64,000 bases of DNA. Origin: CAZDXJ01 sp050303615. GTDB taxonomy: Bacteria; Pseudomonadota; Gammaproteobacteria; Methylococcales; Methylomonadaceae. The notes beneath the pieces were generated by a model. That model did no database searches. It was not told the origin of the DNA and saw nothing but the letters and a program-made list of their open reading frames with translations. The stretch lies in contig JBNLCC010000167.1 in NCBI GenBank assembly GCA_050303615.1, positions 1 to 64,000 on the forward strand, given 5' to 3'. Position numbers and translations under genes: made by a program. Below are positions 36,870 through 46,038 of the stretch, piece by piece (position 1 is the first letter of the stretch; each line of letters opens with the position of its first letter).

Positions 36870-37566
36870 CGTCATTCTCCACTAATAAAGTCGCTTTGCC
36901 GTCCAGCAGCACCGGCCGAGCCCATTCGCTTACCCAAACGCAGGCTGCCGGATCGGTGATTGCATAGCCTGCTACGGTTTGCACATGCTCGATATCGGTC
37001 AGATCATGCAGCTCTGCCAACGTATAGTTTTTAACTGCCAATTCGCGTATGCCGCGCAAGCCGATAAAACGGCCGTCCCGCCCTTCGGAGCGCAACCCGA
37101 CCGCCGCTAATGCGCCAATGACCCCGCCGTGATCTCCGGTTAGTCCCTCCAGATAAAATGCATTGCGTTCGGCTAGATCTTGGCTATCCCGTTGCATCAA
37201 TACTTCCGTTTTGGCCTTGCGCCCGTATCGATGAATATCGCTGCTTACTTTTACCGTTTCAGCGATACATAAACCGGCATCGGAGCCGTCGGCACATTCT
37301 TTCAGCAAATATTCCCTGCAATAACGGGTCAACGCCTCTACTTTGTGACGGGGAGCGGTTAAGCGCATACAGGCTGAACTGTTATGCGAGGTATAGGGAA
37401 TTAACGGGCTAACCAACAGTTGATGGCGGGTGATACCGGTTATTGTCGCAAGCCCGTTTTCAGCAAGCAGCATTGCCAGGCGCCGAACCCGAAAACCGGT
37501 ACCCCTGCTTTGCAGATTGTCAGTGTCATCGATGCCGACCAGCAGGTCGATTTCATTTTGCGCCAT
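36811..37566 (-). CDS. TiaS-like protein (tRNA-Ile2 agmatidine synthetase family)
   Basis: A 251-residue protein that begins LLVGIDDTDNLQSRGTGF, matching the GIDDTD start of archaeal TiaS, which attaches agmatine to C34 of tRNA-Ile2. Further similarity is seen in IPYTSHNSSACMRL and in GDHGGVIGALAAVGLRSEG, like the ferredoxin-like domain and GAIGALAA stretch of TiaS. The C-terminal OB and Zn-ribbon domains of archaeal TiaS are missing (archaeal proteins are about 420 residues). Bacteria use TilS and lysidine for this tRNA, so the role here is unknown. An earlier TTG start at 37602 is possible but has no better ribosome site. Confidence 0.7.
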   Translation of the reverse strand: MAQNEIDLLVGIDDTDNLQSRGTGFRVRRLAMLLAENGLATITGITRHQLLVSPLIPYTSHNSSACMRLTAPRHKVEALTRYCREYLLKECADGSDAGLCIAETVKVSSDIHRYGRKAKTEVLMQRDSQDLAERNAFYLEGLTGDHGGVIGALAAVGLRSEGRDGRFIGLRGIRELAVKNYTLAELHDLTDIEHVQTVAGYAITDPAACVWVSEWARPVLLDGKATLLVENDDDKQSDQWRVVPKAVIKTY

Positions 37567-37815
37567 ATTATTCAATTTAGCGAATTCTACTGTTAATAAC
37601 AAAATATAGAAAAGTTCACATAATATAACGGTTTTTTACACAAAAAACTATTAAACGGCATTTTTTCAAAAATGTTCCAACACGACAGGGACCAACCGGG
37701 AAAAATACATTGCAAAAAGCAATGCCAAGCCGTAATTTTTATTTGTATATAATTGCAAATTTATGTTTTTTTATGATTAAATAACACACATCGTTATTCA
37801 ATTAATTACGGTGTA

Positions 37816-38298
37816 ATGATGCAGGATTACCACCTCCATAAACCAGAAGTTACCAATATTTTATCGGTCCATCCTTCCACCCAGGACAATTTGCTGGCTA
37901 TTTTGCATGACATTCAGGACTCTCTGGGCCATATACCTCAAGAGGCGGTAGCCGATATAGCGGAAACATTGAATCTTTCCATCGCCGAAGTTCATGGCGT
38001 GATCAGTTTCTATCATTATTTCAGGCGAACCCCGCCCGGTAAACATACGATTCGTATCTGCCGCGCCGAATCCTGCCAGGCGATGAACGGTAAATCATTG
38101 CAAAATTATGCAAAAAAACAGCTCGATATCGATTGGCATGAGACGACACACGACGGTGCTTTTTCTCTGGAACCGGTTTACTGCCTGGGAAATTGTGCCT
38201 GCTCCCCATCACTGACGATCAATGACGACGTGTACGGCCGTGTCACCCCGGAGCGCTTCGATGAGCTAATAGCAAACTACAGAGGCAACCCGGCATGA
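37816..38298 (+). CDS. fdsG: NAD-dependent formate dehydrogenase, gamma subunit
   Basis: A 160-residue NuoE-like thioredoxin-fold subunit with one 2Fe-2S cluster. The ligands are in CRAESC near residue 82 and CLGNC near residue 119. GVISFYHYFRRTPPGKHTIRIC is typical of the family. It takes electrons on the way to NAD in the soluble FdsABG complex. First gene of the operon; the start overlaps a tandem ATGATG. The stop overlaps the fdsB start by four bases (ATGA). Confidence 0.94.
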   Translation: MMQDYHLHKPEVTNILSVHPSTQDNLLAILHDIQDSLGHIPQEAVADIAETLNLSIAEVHGVISFYHYFRRTPPGKHTIRICRAESCQAMNGKSLQNYAKKQLDIDWHETTHDGAFSLEPVYCLGNCACSPSLTINDDVYGRVTPERFDELIANYRGNPA

Positions 38299-39845
38299 CC
38301 CGTGTATTTATTCCCCGCGATTCGACTGCGCTATCTCTCGGTGCTGACAATATTGCCCAAGCATTACGCCAAGCCTCCGAAAATAAAGGACTGGATATCG
38401 AAATCGTCCGTAACGGTTCGCGGGGCTTATTCTGGCTTGAACCACTCGTGGAAATTGAAACGGACAAAGGACGCATCGCCTACGGCCCAGTGCAATCAAG
38501 CGATGTTGCAGCGCTATTGGATGCCGGCTTTCTGGAAGGTAAAGCGCATCCATTGTATCTTGGCGATATAGAAAACCACCCCTACTTCAAAGATCAATCA
38601 CGCCTGACTTTCACGCGGGTCGGCATAACCGACCCGGTGTCACTTGACGATTACCTGGCTCACGGTGGATACCAGGGACTGAGCAATGCACGGGCTATGA
38701 CGCCGCAACAAATTGTGCAACAGGTCACCGACTCCGGTCTGAGGGGACGCGGCGGCGCAGCGTTTCCCACCGGCATCAAATGGAACACCGTGCTCAATGC
38801 ACCGGCTGAACAAAAATATATTGTCTGCAATGCCGATGAAGGGGATTCCGGAACTTTTTCCGACCGCATGGTCATGGAAGGCGATCCCTTCGTACTGATC
38901 GAGGGCATGACTATCGCCGGTCTGGCAGTCGGAGCAACGCAAGGTTATATTTATCTGCGCGTCGAATATCCGCACGCTTATGCCCTATTGAATGAGGCCA
39001 TCGCAACGGCATATCGCAACGGCTACTTGGGAGACAATATCCAAGGCAGCGGCAAAAGCTTTCACTTACAAGTCCGGCGCGGCGCAGGCGCTTATATCTG
39101 CGGCGAAGAAACCTCGCTGCTTGAAAGCCTGGAAGGCAAACGCGGGCTGGTGCGCTTTAAACCGCCCCTACCGGCAATAGTCGGATTGTTCGGCCAGCCG
39201 ACCATTGTCAATAATGTGATTTCGCTGGCATCGGTGCCGATAATCTTGGATAAAGGCGGAAACTATTACCGTGATTACGGTATGGGGCGCTCGCGCGGCA
39301 CCCTTCCCTTGCAACTCGCAGGTAACATAAAACACCCCGGCTTGTTCGAAACCGCCTTCGGCATTACATTGCGGGAACTGCTTTATGACTATGGCGGCGG
39401 ATCTGCCAGCGGCCGTCCGATCCGTGCGGTGCAAGTCGGCGGTCCTTTGGGCGCTTATCTGCCTGAATCCCAGTTCGATACGCCGCTAGATTACGAAGCA
39501 TTCAGCGCCATTTCAGCGGTACTGGGACATGGCGGTATTGTCGTACACGACGACAGCGTCGATATGGCTGAGATGGCGCGCTACGCAATGGAATTTTGCG
39601 TCGAGGAATCCTGCGGCAAATGCACGCCCTGCCGAATCGGATCAACCCGCGGCGTCGAAGTCATCGACCGCATCGTCGGCGGTATGCAACGGAACAACAA
39701 CACTGCACTGTTGCGCGATTTGTGCGACACGATGATGCACGGTTCCCTCTGTGCCATGGGAGGCATGACCCCCTATCCGGTATTGAGCGCATTGAACCAC
39801 TTTCCCCAGGATTTCGGCATTAACGCCGCCGCGGATGCCGCCTGA
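38295..39845 (+). CDS. fdsB: NAD-dependent formate dehydrogenase, beta subunit
   Basis: A 516-residue NuoF-like flavoprotein. An N-terminal thioredoxin-like part (to about 130) precedes the FMN/NAD region: LRGRGGAAFPTGIKW, NADEGDSGTFSDRMVMEGDP and GEETSLLESLEGKRG. Near the C terminus ESCGKCTPCRIGSTRG and GSLCAMGG bind a 4Fe-4S cluster. This subunit passes electrons from formate to NAD. Four-base overlap with fdsG; 22 bases to the fdsA start. Confidence 0.95.
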   Translation: MTRVFIPRDSTALSLGADNIAQALRQASENKGLDIEIVRNGSRGLFWLEPLVEIETDKGRIAYGPVQSSDVAALLDAGFLEGKAHPLYLGDIENHPYFKDQSRLTFTRVGITDPVSLDDYLAHGGYQGLSNARAMTPQQIVQQVTDSGLRGRGGAAFPTGIKWNTVLNAPAEQKYIVCNADEGDSGTFSDRMVMEGDPFVLIEGMTIAGLAVGATQGYIYLRVEYPHAYALLNEAIATAYRNGYLGDNIQGSGKSFHLQVRRGAGAYICGEETSLLESLEGKRGLVRFKPPLPAIVGLFGQPTIVNNVISLASVPIILDKGGNYYRDYGMGRSRGTLPLQLAGNIKHPGLFETAFGITLRELLYDYGGGSASGRPIRAVQVGGPLGAYLPESQFDTPLDYEAFSAISAVLGHGGIVVHDDSVDMAEMARYAMEFCVEESCGKCTPCRIGSTRGVEVIDRIVGGMQRNNNTALLRDLCDTMMHGSLCAMGGMTPYPVLSALNHFPQDFGINAAADAA

Positions 39846-39867
39846 ACCGGTTACCCGGAGAATTGTT

Positions 39868-42723
39868 ATGAGCATGAATAGAGACATCGATTTTGGAACA
39901 CCGGCCAGCCAATTAACCAACCAGGTTACCTTGGAAATCGACGGCCGCACGGTAACCGTGGCCGAGGGCACATCGGTGATGCGGGCCACGGCAACGGCGG
40001 GCATCAATATTCCCAAACTTTGTGCGACCGACAGCCTGGAACCGTTTGGCTCGTGCCGAATGTGCCTGGTGCAAATCGAGGGAGCGCGAGGTTATCCGGC
40101 CTCCTGCACAACACCGGTTGCCGAAGGCATGCAGGTATGCACGCAAAATGAAAAGCTGGCCGACATCCGCCGAGGCATCGCCGAGCTGTATATTTCCGAT
40201 CACCCGCTCGATTGCCTGACTTGTGCCGCAAACGGCGACTGTGAACTGCAGGATACCGTCGGAGCAGTCGGCCTGCGTGAAGTACGCTATGGTTACCAGG
40301 GTGAAAATCACTTGGATTCCATAAAAGATCGCAGTAATCCCTATTTCAGTTTCGATCCGGCTAAATGCATCGTTTGTTCTCGGTGCGTGCGTGCTTGCGA
40401 GGAAGTCCAGGGGACGTTTGCACTGACTATTGACGGACGCGGTTTCGCGTCCAAGGTTTCACCCGGACAAAATCAAGCCTTCCTTGATTCCGAATGCGTC
40501 TCCTGCGGCGCCTGCGTACAAGCCTGCCCGACAGCAACGTTAATGGAAGATTCGGTCATCCGGCACGGTCAACCCGAGCACAGCGTCATTACCACCTGTG
40601 CTTATTGCGGCGTCGGCTGCTCGTTCCGCACCGACATCAAAGGCGAGCAGGTGGTGCGCATGGTACCCGATAAAAACGGCAGGGCCAATCACGGACATTC
40701 CTGCGTCAAAGGGCGCTTCGCCTTCGGTTACGCAACCCACAAGGATCGCATCACCAAACCGATGATCCGCGATAAAATCACCGATCCCTGGCAGGAAGTC
40801 AATTGGCAGGAGGCAATCCAATTTGCGGCCGACAAGCTCAAGCAAATCCAGGCAAAATACGGACGCGACTCGATCGGTGGGATTACGTCGTCGCGCTGCA
40901 CCAATGAAGAAACCTACCTGGTGCAGAAATTGGTGCGCGCCGGTTTCGGCAACAACAATGTAGACACCTGCGCCCGGGTATGTCATTCACCGACCGGCTA
41001 CGGCCTGAAAAACACTTTCGGCGAAGCGTCCGGCACGCAAAACTTCGATTCGGTCAACAAAGCCGATGTCATTCTGGTCATCGGCGCCAACCCGACCGAC
41101 GGACACCCGGTGTTCGGCTCGATGATGAAACACCGTCTGCGCCTCGGCGCCAAATTAATCGTCATCGATCCGCGCAACATCAATCTGGTCAAATCACCGC
41201 ACGTCAAAGCCGACTACCACTTGAAACTACGCCCCGGCACCAATGTTGCCGTAATCAACGCCCTGGCCCATGTCATCGTCACAGAAGGTCTGGCCGATGA
41301 ACAATTTGTTGCCGACCGCTGCGATCGCGAATCCTACGAAAAATGGAAAGACTTTATCGCCAAATCCGAAAACGCGCCGGAAGCTGTCGCCGACCTTACC
41401 GGCGTTGCCGCACAAACCATCCGGGCAGCGGCGCGGCTTTATGCAACCGGCGGTAACGCCGCGATCTATTACGGCCTGGGTGTTACCGAACACAGCCAAG
41501 GTTCAACGACGGTAATCGGCATCGCCAATTTGGCAATGGCTACCGGCAATATCGGCCGCGAAGGCGTGGGCGTCAATCCGTTACGCGGCCAAAACAATGT
41601 CCAGGGGTCCTGTGACATGGGATCGTTTCCGCATGAATTGGTGGGCTATCGCCATGTTTCCGATCAGCAAACCCGCGAGTCTTTTGAGAATGCCTGGGGG
41701 GTAACCCTGCAATCCGAGCCGGGTTTGCGCATTCCCAACATGTTCGCCGCGGCCCTGGACGGCAGCTTTAAAGGCCTATACGTGCAAGGCGAAGACATTG
41801 CCCAGTCCGACCCCGATATCCAGCATGTCCACCATGCCCTGCGGGAAATGGAGTGCATCATTGTTCAGGAATTGTTTCTCAACGAAACAGCCAAATTTGC
41901 CCATGTATTTTTGCCGGGTTCGTCCTTCCTGGAAAAGAATGGCACCTTCACTAATGCCGAACGCCGCATTTCTCCAGTCAGAAAAGTCATGCGCCCGCTG
42001 GGCGGCAAAGAGGACTGGCAAATCACCCAGGATCTGGCCAATGCGATGGGATACCCGATGAATTATCGGAATCCTTCGGAAATCATGACGGAAATCGCCC
42101 AATTGACGCCGCAATTTACCAACGTAACTTACGAAAAAATAGCGGCAATGGGCAGTGTGCAATGGCCTTGCAACGAAGAAGCACCGGCAGGCACGCCGAT
42201 TATGCATGCCGACCACTTCGTTCGCGGCAAGGGGCGCTTTATGCTGACTGAATATGTGCCGACCGAGGAACGCACCAGTAGAAAATACCCGTTAATTCTG
42301 ACTACCGGTAGAATTTTGTCGCAATACAACGTCGGTGCGCAAACCCGCCGCACCGACAATGTGGTCTGGCATGAAGAGGACCGGCTGGAAATCCATTTAC
42401 ACGACGCTGAGCAGCGCGGCATCGCCGACGGCGACTGGGTTGGAATCAAAAGCCGCTCCGGTGAAACGGTGCTGCGTGCCTTGATTACCGAACGGGTACA
42501 GCCGGGCGTAGTCTATACCACCTTTCATTTCCCGCATTCCGGAGCCAACGTGATTACCACCGACAACTCCGACTGGGCCACCAACTGCCCGGAGTACAAA
42601 GTGACTGCCGTTCACGTTGCCAAGGTTAATCAACCTTCGCAATGGCAGCGTGATTACCGTCACTTCAGTGAAAATCAGCAGGCGTTATTAAAGAACCGTA
42701 AAGTCATTGAAGAACATGGGTAG
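39868..42723 (+). CDS. fdsA: NAD-dependent formate dehydrogenase, catalytic alpha subunit (Mo/W)
   Basis: A 951-residue molybdopterin enzyme that oxidises formate to CO2. Order: 2Fe-2S domain (LEPFGSCRMCLVQIEG), His/Cys 4Fe-4S site (DHPLDCLTCAANGDCELQD), two ferredoxin clusters (CIVCSRCVRACEE, CVSCGACVQACP), the FdhF-type 4Fe-4S (CAYCGVGC...CVKGRF), then the bis-MGD domains. The metal ligand is C372 in RVCHSPTGYGL, so the enzyme is Cys- and not Sec-type. Whether it takes Mo or W cannot be read. I chose the ATG at 39868, which has GGAG upstream and gives normal length; an in-frame ATG at 39835 overlaps the fdsB end. The mod genes 9 kb on fit its metal need. Confidence 0.96.
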   Translation: MSMNRDIDFGTPASQLTNQVTLEIDGRTVTVAEGTSVMRATATAGINIPKLCATDSLEPFGSCRMCLVQIEGARGYPASCTTPVAEGMQVCTQNEKLADIRRGIAELYISDHPLDCLTCAANGDCELQDTVGAVGLREVRYGYQGENHLDSIKDRSNPYFSFDPAKCIVCSRCVRACEEVQGTFALTIDGRGFASKVSPGQNQAFLDSECVSCGACVQACPTATLMEDSVIRHGQPEHSVITTCAYCGVGCSFRTDIKGEQVVRMVPDKNGRANHGHSCVKGRFAFGYATHKDRITKPMIRDKITDPWQEVNWQEAIQFAADKLKQIQAKYGRDSIGGITSSRCTNEETYLVQKLVRAGFGNNNVDTCARVCHSPTGYGLKNTFGEASGTQNFDSVNKADVILVIGANPTDGHPVFGSMMKHRLRLGAKLIVIDPRNINLVKSPHVKADYHLKLRPGTNVAVINALAHVIVTEGLADEQFVADRCDRESYEKWKDFIAKSENAPEAVADLTGVAAQTIRAAARLYATGGNAAIYYGLGVTEHSQGSTTVIGIANLAMATGNIGREGVGVNPLRGQNNVQGSCDMGSFPHELVGYRHVSDQQTRESFENAWGVTLQSEPGLRIPNMFAAALDGSFKGLYVQGEDIAQSDPDIQHVHHALREMECIIVQELFLNETAKFAHVFLPGSSFLEKNGTFTNAERRISPVRKVMRPLGGKEDWQITQDLANAMGYPMNYRNPSEIMTEIAQLTPQFTNVTYEKIAAMGSVQWPCNEEAPAGTPIMHADHFVRGKGRFMLTEYVPTEERTSRKYPLILTTGRILSQYNVGAQTRRTDNVVWHEEDRLEIHLHDAEQRGIADGDWVGIKSRSGETVLRALITERVQPGVVYTTFHFPHSGANVITTDNSDWATNCPEYKVTAVHVAKVNQPSQWQRDYRHFSENQQALLKNRKVIEEHG

Positions 42724-42729
42724 CCGATA

Positions 42730-43569
42730 ATGGATGCGATGGTAACCGAACTGGGCCGGGCCGGCTACCGGCAGGATACGGTCGACAACTGGCGCGGCAT
42801 GAATCACGCGCGGCGCAAAGATTACGTTGCCGAAGAAGTTCCCATAGCCCTGGTTTACAATAACGTACCGCACGTGGTAATGCTGGCAACGCCGTTGGAT
42901 CTGCAGGATTTCGCGCTGGGCTTTAGTCTCACTGAAGAAATTTTGCAGCATCCTTCCGAATTGCTTAACATCCGTGTCGTGCAACGGGCCAAGGGAATTG
43001 AAGTCAGGATGCGCATTCCCGAACTGCGTTTCGAGCAATTGCACAGCAAAGGCAGAAACATGACCGGACGCACCGGCTGCGGTTTGTGCGGCGCGGCGAC
43101 ATTGGAACAAGCGGTCAGGAAACCGGAACCGGTCGGTCCGGGCCCCAACCTCGGTGCCGGCATGATGATGCACGCCTTTGCCGAAATGCAGCAGCAACAG
43201 ACACTCAACCGTTTGACCGGTGCGGCACATGCCGCAGCTTGGTTAATACCCGGCCGGGGCATTACTATGATCCGAGAGGACATTGGCCGTCATAATGCCT
43301 TGGATAAACTGATCGGCAGCCTGGCCGCAAGCGGCTGCCGGTATGACAGCGGTTGCGTGCTGGTTACCAGCCGCGCCAGTTATGAGATGGTGCAAAAAGC
43401 CGCCACCGTCGGTATCTCGTTAATGGCCGCCATCTCCGCCCCCACCGCATTGGCCGTTAAATTGGCGGAGGATTGCGGCTTTACGCTGGTCGGATTTGCG
43501 CGAAGCGACAATCACGTCATTTATACTCATCCGCATCGAATACAGCATTATCAAAAACTTGCTTTGTAA
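42730..43569 (+). CDS. fdhD: Formate dehydrogenase sulfurtransferase FdhD (FdsC)
   Basis: A 279-residue chaperone that passes sulfur from a cysteine desulfurase to the bis-MGD cofactor of formate dehydrogenase. The essential CxxC is in GRTGCGLCGAATLEQA near residue 117. The ending IREDIGRHNALDKLIG and TSRASYEMVQKAA are conserved. It starts six bases after the fdsA stop and is therefore co-transcribed. In Fds operons this gene is often called fdsC. Confidence 0.95.
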   Translation: MDAMVTELGRAGYRQDTVDNWRGMNHARRKDYVAEEVPIALVYNNVPHVVMLATPLDLQDFALGFSLTEEILQHPSELLNIRVVQRAKGIEVRMRIPELRFEQLHSKGRNMTGRTGCGLCGAATLEQAVRKPEPVGPGPNLGAGMMMHAFAEMQQQQTLNRLTGAAHAAAWLIPGRGITMIREDIGRHNALDKLIGSLAASGCRYDSGCVLVTSRASYEMVQKAATVGISLMAAISAPTALAVKLAEDCGFTLVGFARSDNHVIYTHPHRIQHYQKLAL

Positions 43570-43571
43570 TT

Positions 43572-43796
43572 ATGGATAAACAAAATCTTGTCAAAATGGC
43601 CAATAATATCGGCGCCTTCTTTAACTCCGAACCGGATAGAGATATGGCGGTTGCCGGCATCGAACAGCATTTAAAAAATTTTTGGGAACCGCGCATGCGC
43701 AGCCAAATCATTGAATACTTACAGAACGGTGGCTCGGAGTTGACGGATAGCGTCGCGGCAGCCGTACGGAACTTATCCGCGACGGCAGAACGTTGA
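43572..43796 (+). CDS. fdsD: Formate dehydrogenase delta subunit
   Basis: A 74-residue FdsD protein. It opens MDKQNLVKMANNIGAFF and contains HLKNFWEPRMRSQIIEYL, the conserved core of the family. FdsD is needed for a stable or active FdsABG complex. The ATG at 43572 lies two bases after the fdhD stop; an in-frame ATG further upstream would overlap fdhD and is unlikely. Last gene of the fdsGBA-fdhD-fdsD operon. Confidence 0.93.
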   Translation: MDKQNLVKMANNIGAFFNSEPDRDMAVAGIEQHLKNFWEPRMRSQIIEYLQNGGSELTDSVAAAVRNLSATAER

Positions 43797-44138
43797 TTCA
43801 TTACCCTTACCATAAAACAAGCAGCCATTAGCTTAGCCGCATTATGTAAGATGTGCCGGGTCTTGCAGCACCTCACCCGAGAACCCGCCCTACTTTGCCG
43901 GCCTGAACCACTCGTTGTACACTGGTGACTTGAAGATCGGAAAAAAAAGACGCGCATTGTTTATTTTTCGCAGCTATTCACTATTTTGATCCCATCAAAA
44001 CGCATGCGACGCACCCCCGTCTATCCTTTGTCTGTGAGTGCCGCATTGTCATGCCACTCACTACCATCCAATCCGCTAAATAGCAATTACTGAAGCAGCA
44101 TTCGCACTGCCTAGTTCCCCCAGGGCCCCCGTATTATT

Positions 44139-44202
44139 TTGGTAGGTGCGAATTTATTCTTACATTCAATACCTTAGATGCGAATAAAGTCGCACCTACC
44201 AA
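44139..44202. repeat. Inverted repeat, MITE/REP-like
   Basis: Arms of 21 bases (44139-44159 and 44182-44202) match at 20 positions when one is reverse-complemented and enclose a 22-base loop. The core is GGTAGGTGCG...CGCACCTACC. No T-run follows, so it is not a standard terminator. The look is that of a small mobile repeat or stable mRNA hairpin. No second copy was seen in this window. Confidence 0.7.
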
Positions 44203-44274
44203 GTAATCAGCCAATAAATACAATACGGTTCAATGGCTTATGTTTTTTTCATTCGGTCGCCCTGCTTGTTTCCC

Positions 44275-44302
44275 TTGTTTGTTGCGCAAGACAATCTATA
44301 CT
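44275..44302 (+). promoter_or_regulatory. Candidate sigma-70 promoter for cytochrome operon
   Basis: TTGTTT and TATACT are spaced by 16 bases, 68 bases before the NapC/NirT start. It is the best match in the gap but rests on a consensus only. Confidence 0.35.
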
Positions 44303-44369
44303 CAAATTGAAAGAAGCTGTATAGGGAATTAATGATTCGCTTCTTCGAATCTACAAAAAGGAGCGCAAC

Positions 44370-44969
44370 ATGTTTGTTGAGAAAATGACAGGCTTTTTAC
44401 GGCAAACACCCGTGCGTAACGCATTGTTATGGGTGTCGATCGGGTTGTTGAGCGGGATATTGTTATGGAATGGCTTTATGTTGAGTTTGAATGTCACCAG
44501 TACAACAGAATTCTGCATCTCCTGCCATTCCATGAAGACTTATGTTTACGAAAATTATAAACAAAGCATTCACTACCGGAACAGCAAAGGTTTACAAGCA
44601 GGTTGCGCAGACTGCCACGTGCCCCGGCCTTTGATTGCCAAACTGGTGCGCAAAACGATCGCGCTGAATGATGTCTACCACACAATCCTTGGTTCGATCG
44701 ATACGCCGAAAAAATTCTCCACTAAAAAACCGCATCTTGACGAACGCGTCAGGGCAAGGATGAGAGCGACCGATTCGCGTGAATGCCGAAATTGTCATCA
44801 TCTTGAGCAAATGGACTTGGAGCGCCAAAATGCCGTCGCCAGAAAACAACATCAGCAGGCAAAGCAGCTGCGAAAAACCTGCATCGATTGTCATCAAGAC
44901 ATTGGCCACAGTCCGGCAAATACCACAACCGATAATCAAAACGATCTCCAAAGCTTTTCACTGGAATGA
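44370..44969 (+). CDS. NapC/NirT-family tetrahaem cytochrome c (CymA-like)
   Basis: A 199-residue protein with an N-terminal membrane anchor (about residues 18-38) and four CxxCH haem sites: CISCH, CADCH, CRNCH and CIDCH. NapC/NirT proteins oxidise quinol in the inner membrane and hand electrons to periplasmic redox partners; CymA does this for Shewanella metal reduction and a CymA-like protein is used by iron oxidisers. First gene of a four-gene run that contains a decahaem MtrA-type cytochrome and its barrel, so it is the likely quinone-side partner. AAGGAG precedes the ATG. Confidence 0.92.
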   Translation: MFVEKMTGFLRQTPVRNALLWVSIGLLSGILLWNGFMLSLNVTSTTEFCISCHSMKTYVYENYKQSIHYRNSKGLQAGCADCHVPRPLIAKLVRKTIALNDVYHTILGSIDTPKKFSTKKPHLDERVRARMRATDSRECRNCHHLEQMDLERQNAVARKQHQQAKQLRKTCIDCHQDIGHSPANTTTDNQNDLQSFSLE

Positions 44970-45060
44970 TCGCGTCAATGTTCCCGGTTGTAGTAACCAT
45001 TAACTACGGCTTGGCAGATAAACACAAGCGGCAGCCGAATAATGAGAAGGAATCAACACA

Positions 45061-46017
45061 ATGAAACTAAAAGCACCATCAAGCGCTAGCGCATTGAATT
45101 TTTGCAGCGGGCTTATCATCTGGCTGCTAACGTTAAACGCATGGGCCGGCGTCGATTGGCAGGCGATTCCAAACCGGCAAATCACGTTATTTTATCCCGG
45201 TCAGGCCTCCTGGGAATGGCTGCTCACCGAGCATAAAGGCGCAGCGCTGATCAAAGCCGGCCAGTTTTGCGAGCAATGCCATGGGGACATGCAACCTGAA
45301 ATGGGCGAAAAACTGGTCAGCGGCAACTTGTTCGAACCGGAGCCGATACCCGGCAAAGCCGGTTCAATAAAACTCGATATAAAAACGGCACACGATGCGG
45401 AAAACCTATATATCCATCTGGAATGGAAAGCCGGTACAACGCCGGACAATAAAAAACTTGCAGACAACCAATCAATGGCCTCGATTATACTCGATGATGG
45501 CCAAGTCCCGGAGATAACCCGTGGCGGGTGTTGGGGCGCCTGCCATGATGACATGAACGGCATGGCCAGTGCCGACACAACAAGAAACACCGGTAAATAC
45601 CTCGTCAAATCACGCAGCAAAATGACCCGCAAAGGCGGCGCTGACTATATCAAATCCGCTGAAGAACTGAATAAGCTTCTCGCTGCGGGTTTCTTTGCGG
45701 AAATATGGCAAGCGCAATTAAACCCCGGTCAAGCTGCCAAGGCTACGGACGGCTATATCCTGGAAACCAGGCACAATCACACCCCTGCTCATATTTCGGT
45801 CAATGCGGAATTGACCAACGGTAAATGGACGGTCGATTTCAGCCGCAAACTCATCCTGAATAGCCCCACTTACAAAAACATAGAAAAGGATAAAACCTAT
45901 ACGATAGGATTCGCTATTCATGACGGCTATGTTAACGGAAGGCGGCATTACGTTTCTTTCGAGCAGACGCTTAGATTGGATGAGGGTCCTGCAGACTTCA
46001 TCGCCGTCAAACAATAA
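45061..46017 (+). CDS. Periplasmic cytochrome with DMSO-reductase-type haem-binding domain
   Basis: A 318-residue exported protein (signal peptide ending LLTLNAWAG). Two haem c motifs are visible: CEQCH near residue 76, and CWGACH near residue 158, which is a rarer CxxxCH. The body matches the cytochrome c-552/ethylbenzene-dehydrogenase-gamma-like haem-binding domain: NLYIHLEWKAG, SIILDDGQVPE and TYTIGFAIHDGYVNGRRHYVSFE. It probably shuttles electrons in the periplasm between the NapC-type protein and the decahaem cytochrome. The family is usually linked to Mo enzymes, but none is adjacent within this run. Confidence 0.8.
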   Translation: MKLKAPSSASALNFCSGLIIWLLTLNAWAGVDWQAIPNRQITLFYPGQASWEWLLTEHKGAALIKAGQFCEQCHGDMQPEMGEKLVSGNLFEPEPIPGKAGSIKLDIKTAHDAENLYIHLEWKAGTTPDNKKLADNQSMASIILDDGQVPEITRGGCWGACHDDMNGMASADTTRNTGKYLVKSRSKMTRKGGADYIKSAEELNKLLAAGFFAEIWQAQLNPGQAAKATDGYILETRHNHTPAHISVNAELTNGKWTVDFSRKLILNSPTYKNIEKDKTYTIGFAIHDGYVNGRRHYVSFEQTLRLDEGPADFIAVKQ

Positions 46018-46038
46018 GTCATTTGAGGAATTATCACC

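Larger units (their letters stand above)
43797..44369. other. Gene-free gap before cytochrome operon
   Basis: A 573-base stretch with no supported gene. It holds a 21-base inverted repeat (44139-44202, listed separately), a candidate promoter at 44275-44302 and an AAAGGAG ribosome site for the NapC-type gene. No terminator for the fds operon was recognised. Confidence 0.7.

Noticed and set aside
37603..37815. ModE box upstream of fdsG
   Set aside because: A CGTTATT-like half occurs near 37790 but the second half and the spacing do not fit; not supported.
42688..43230. 180-residue open frame opposite fdhD
   Set aside because: Antisense shadow of fdhD; the fdhD frame has full motifs.
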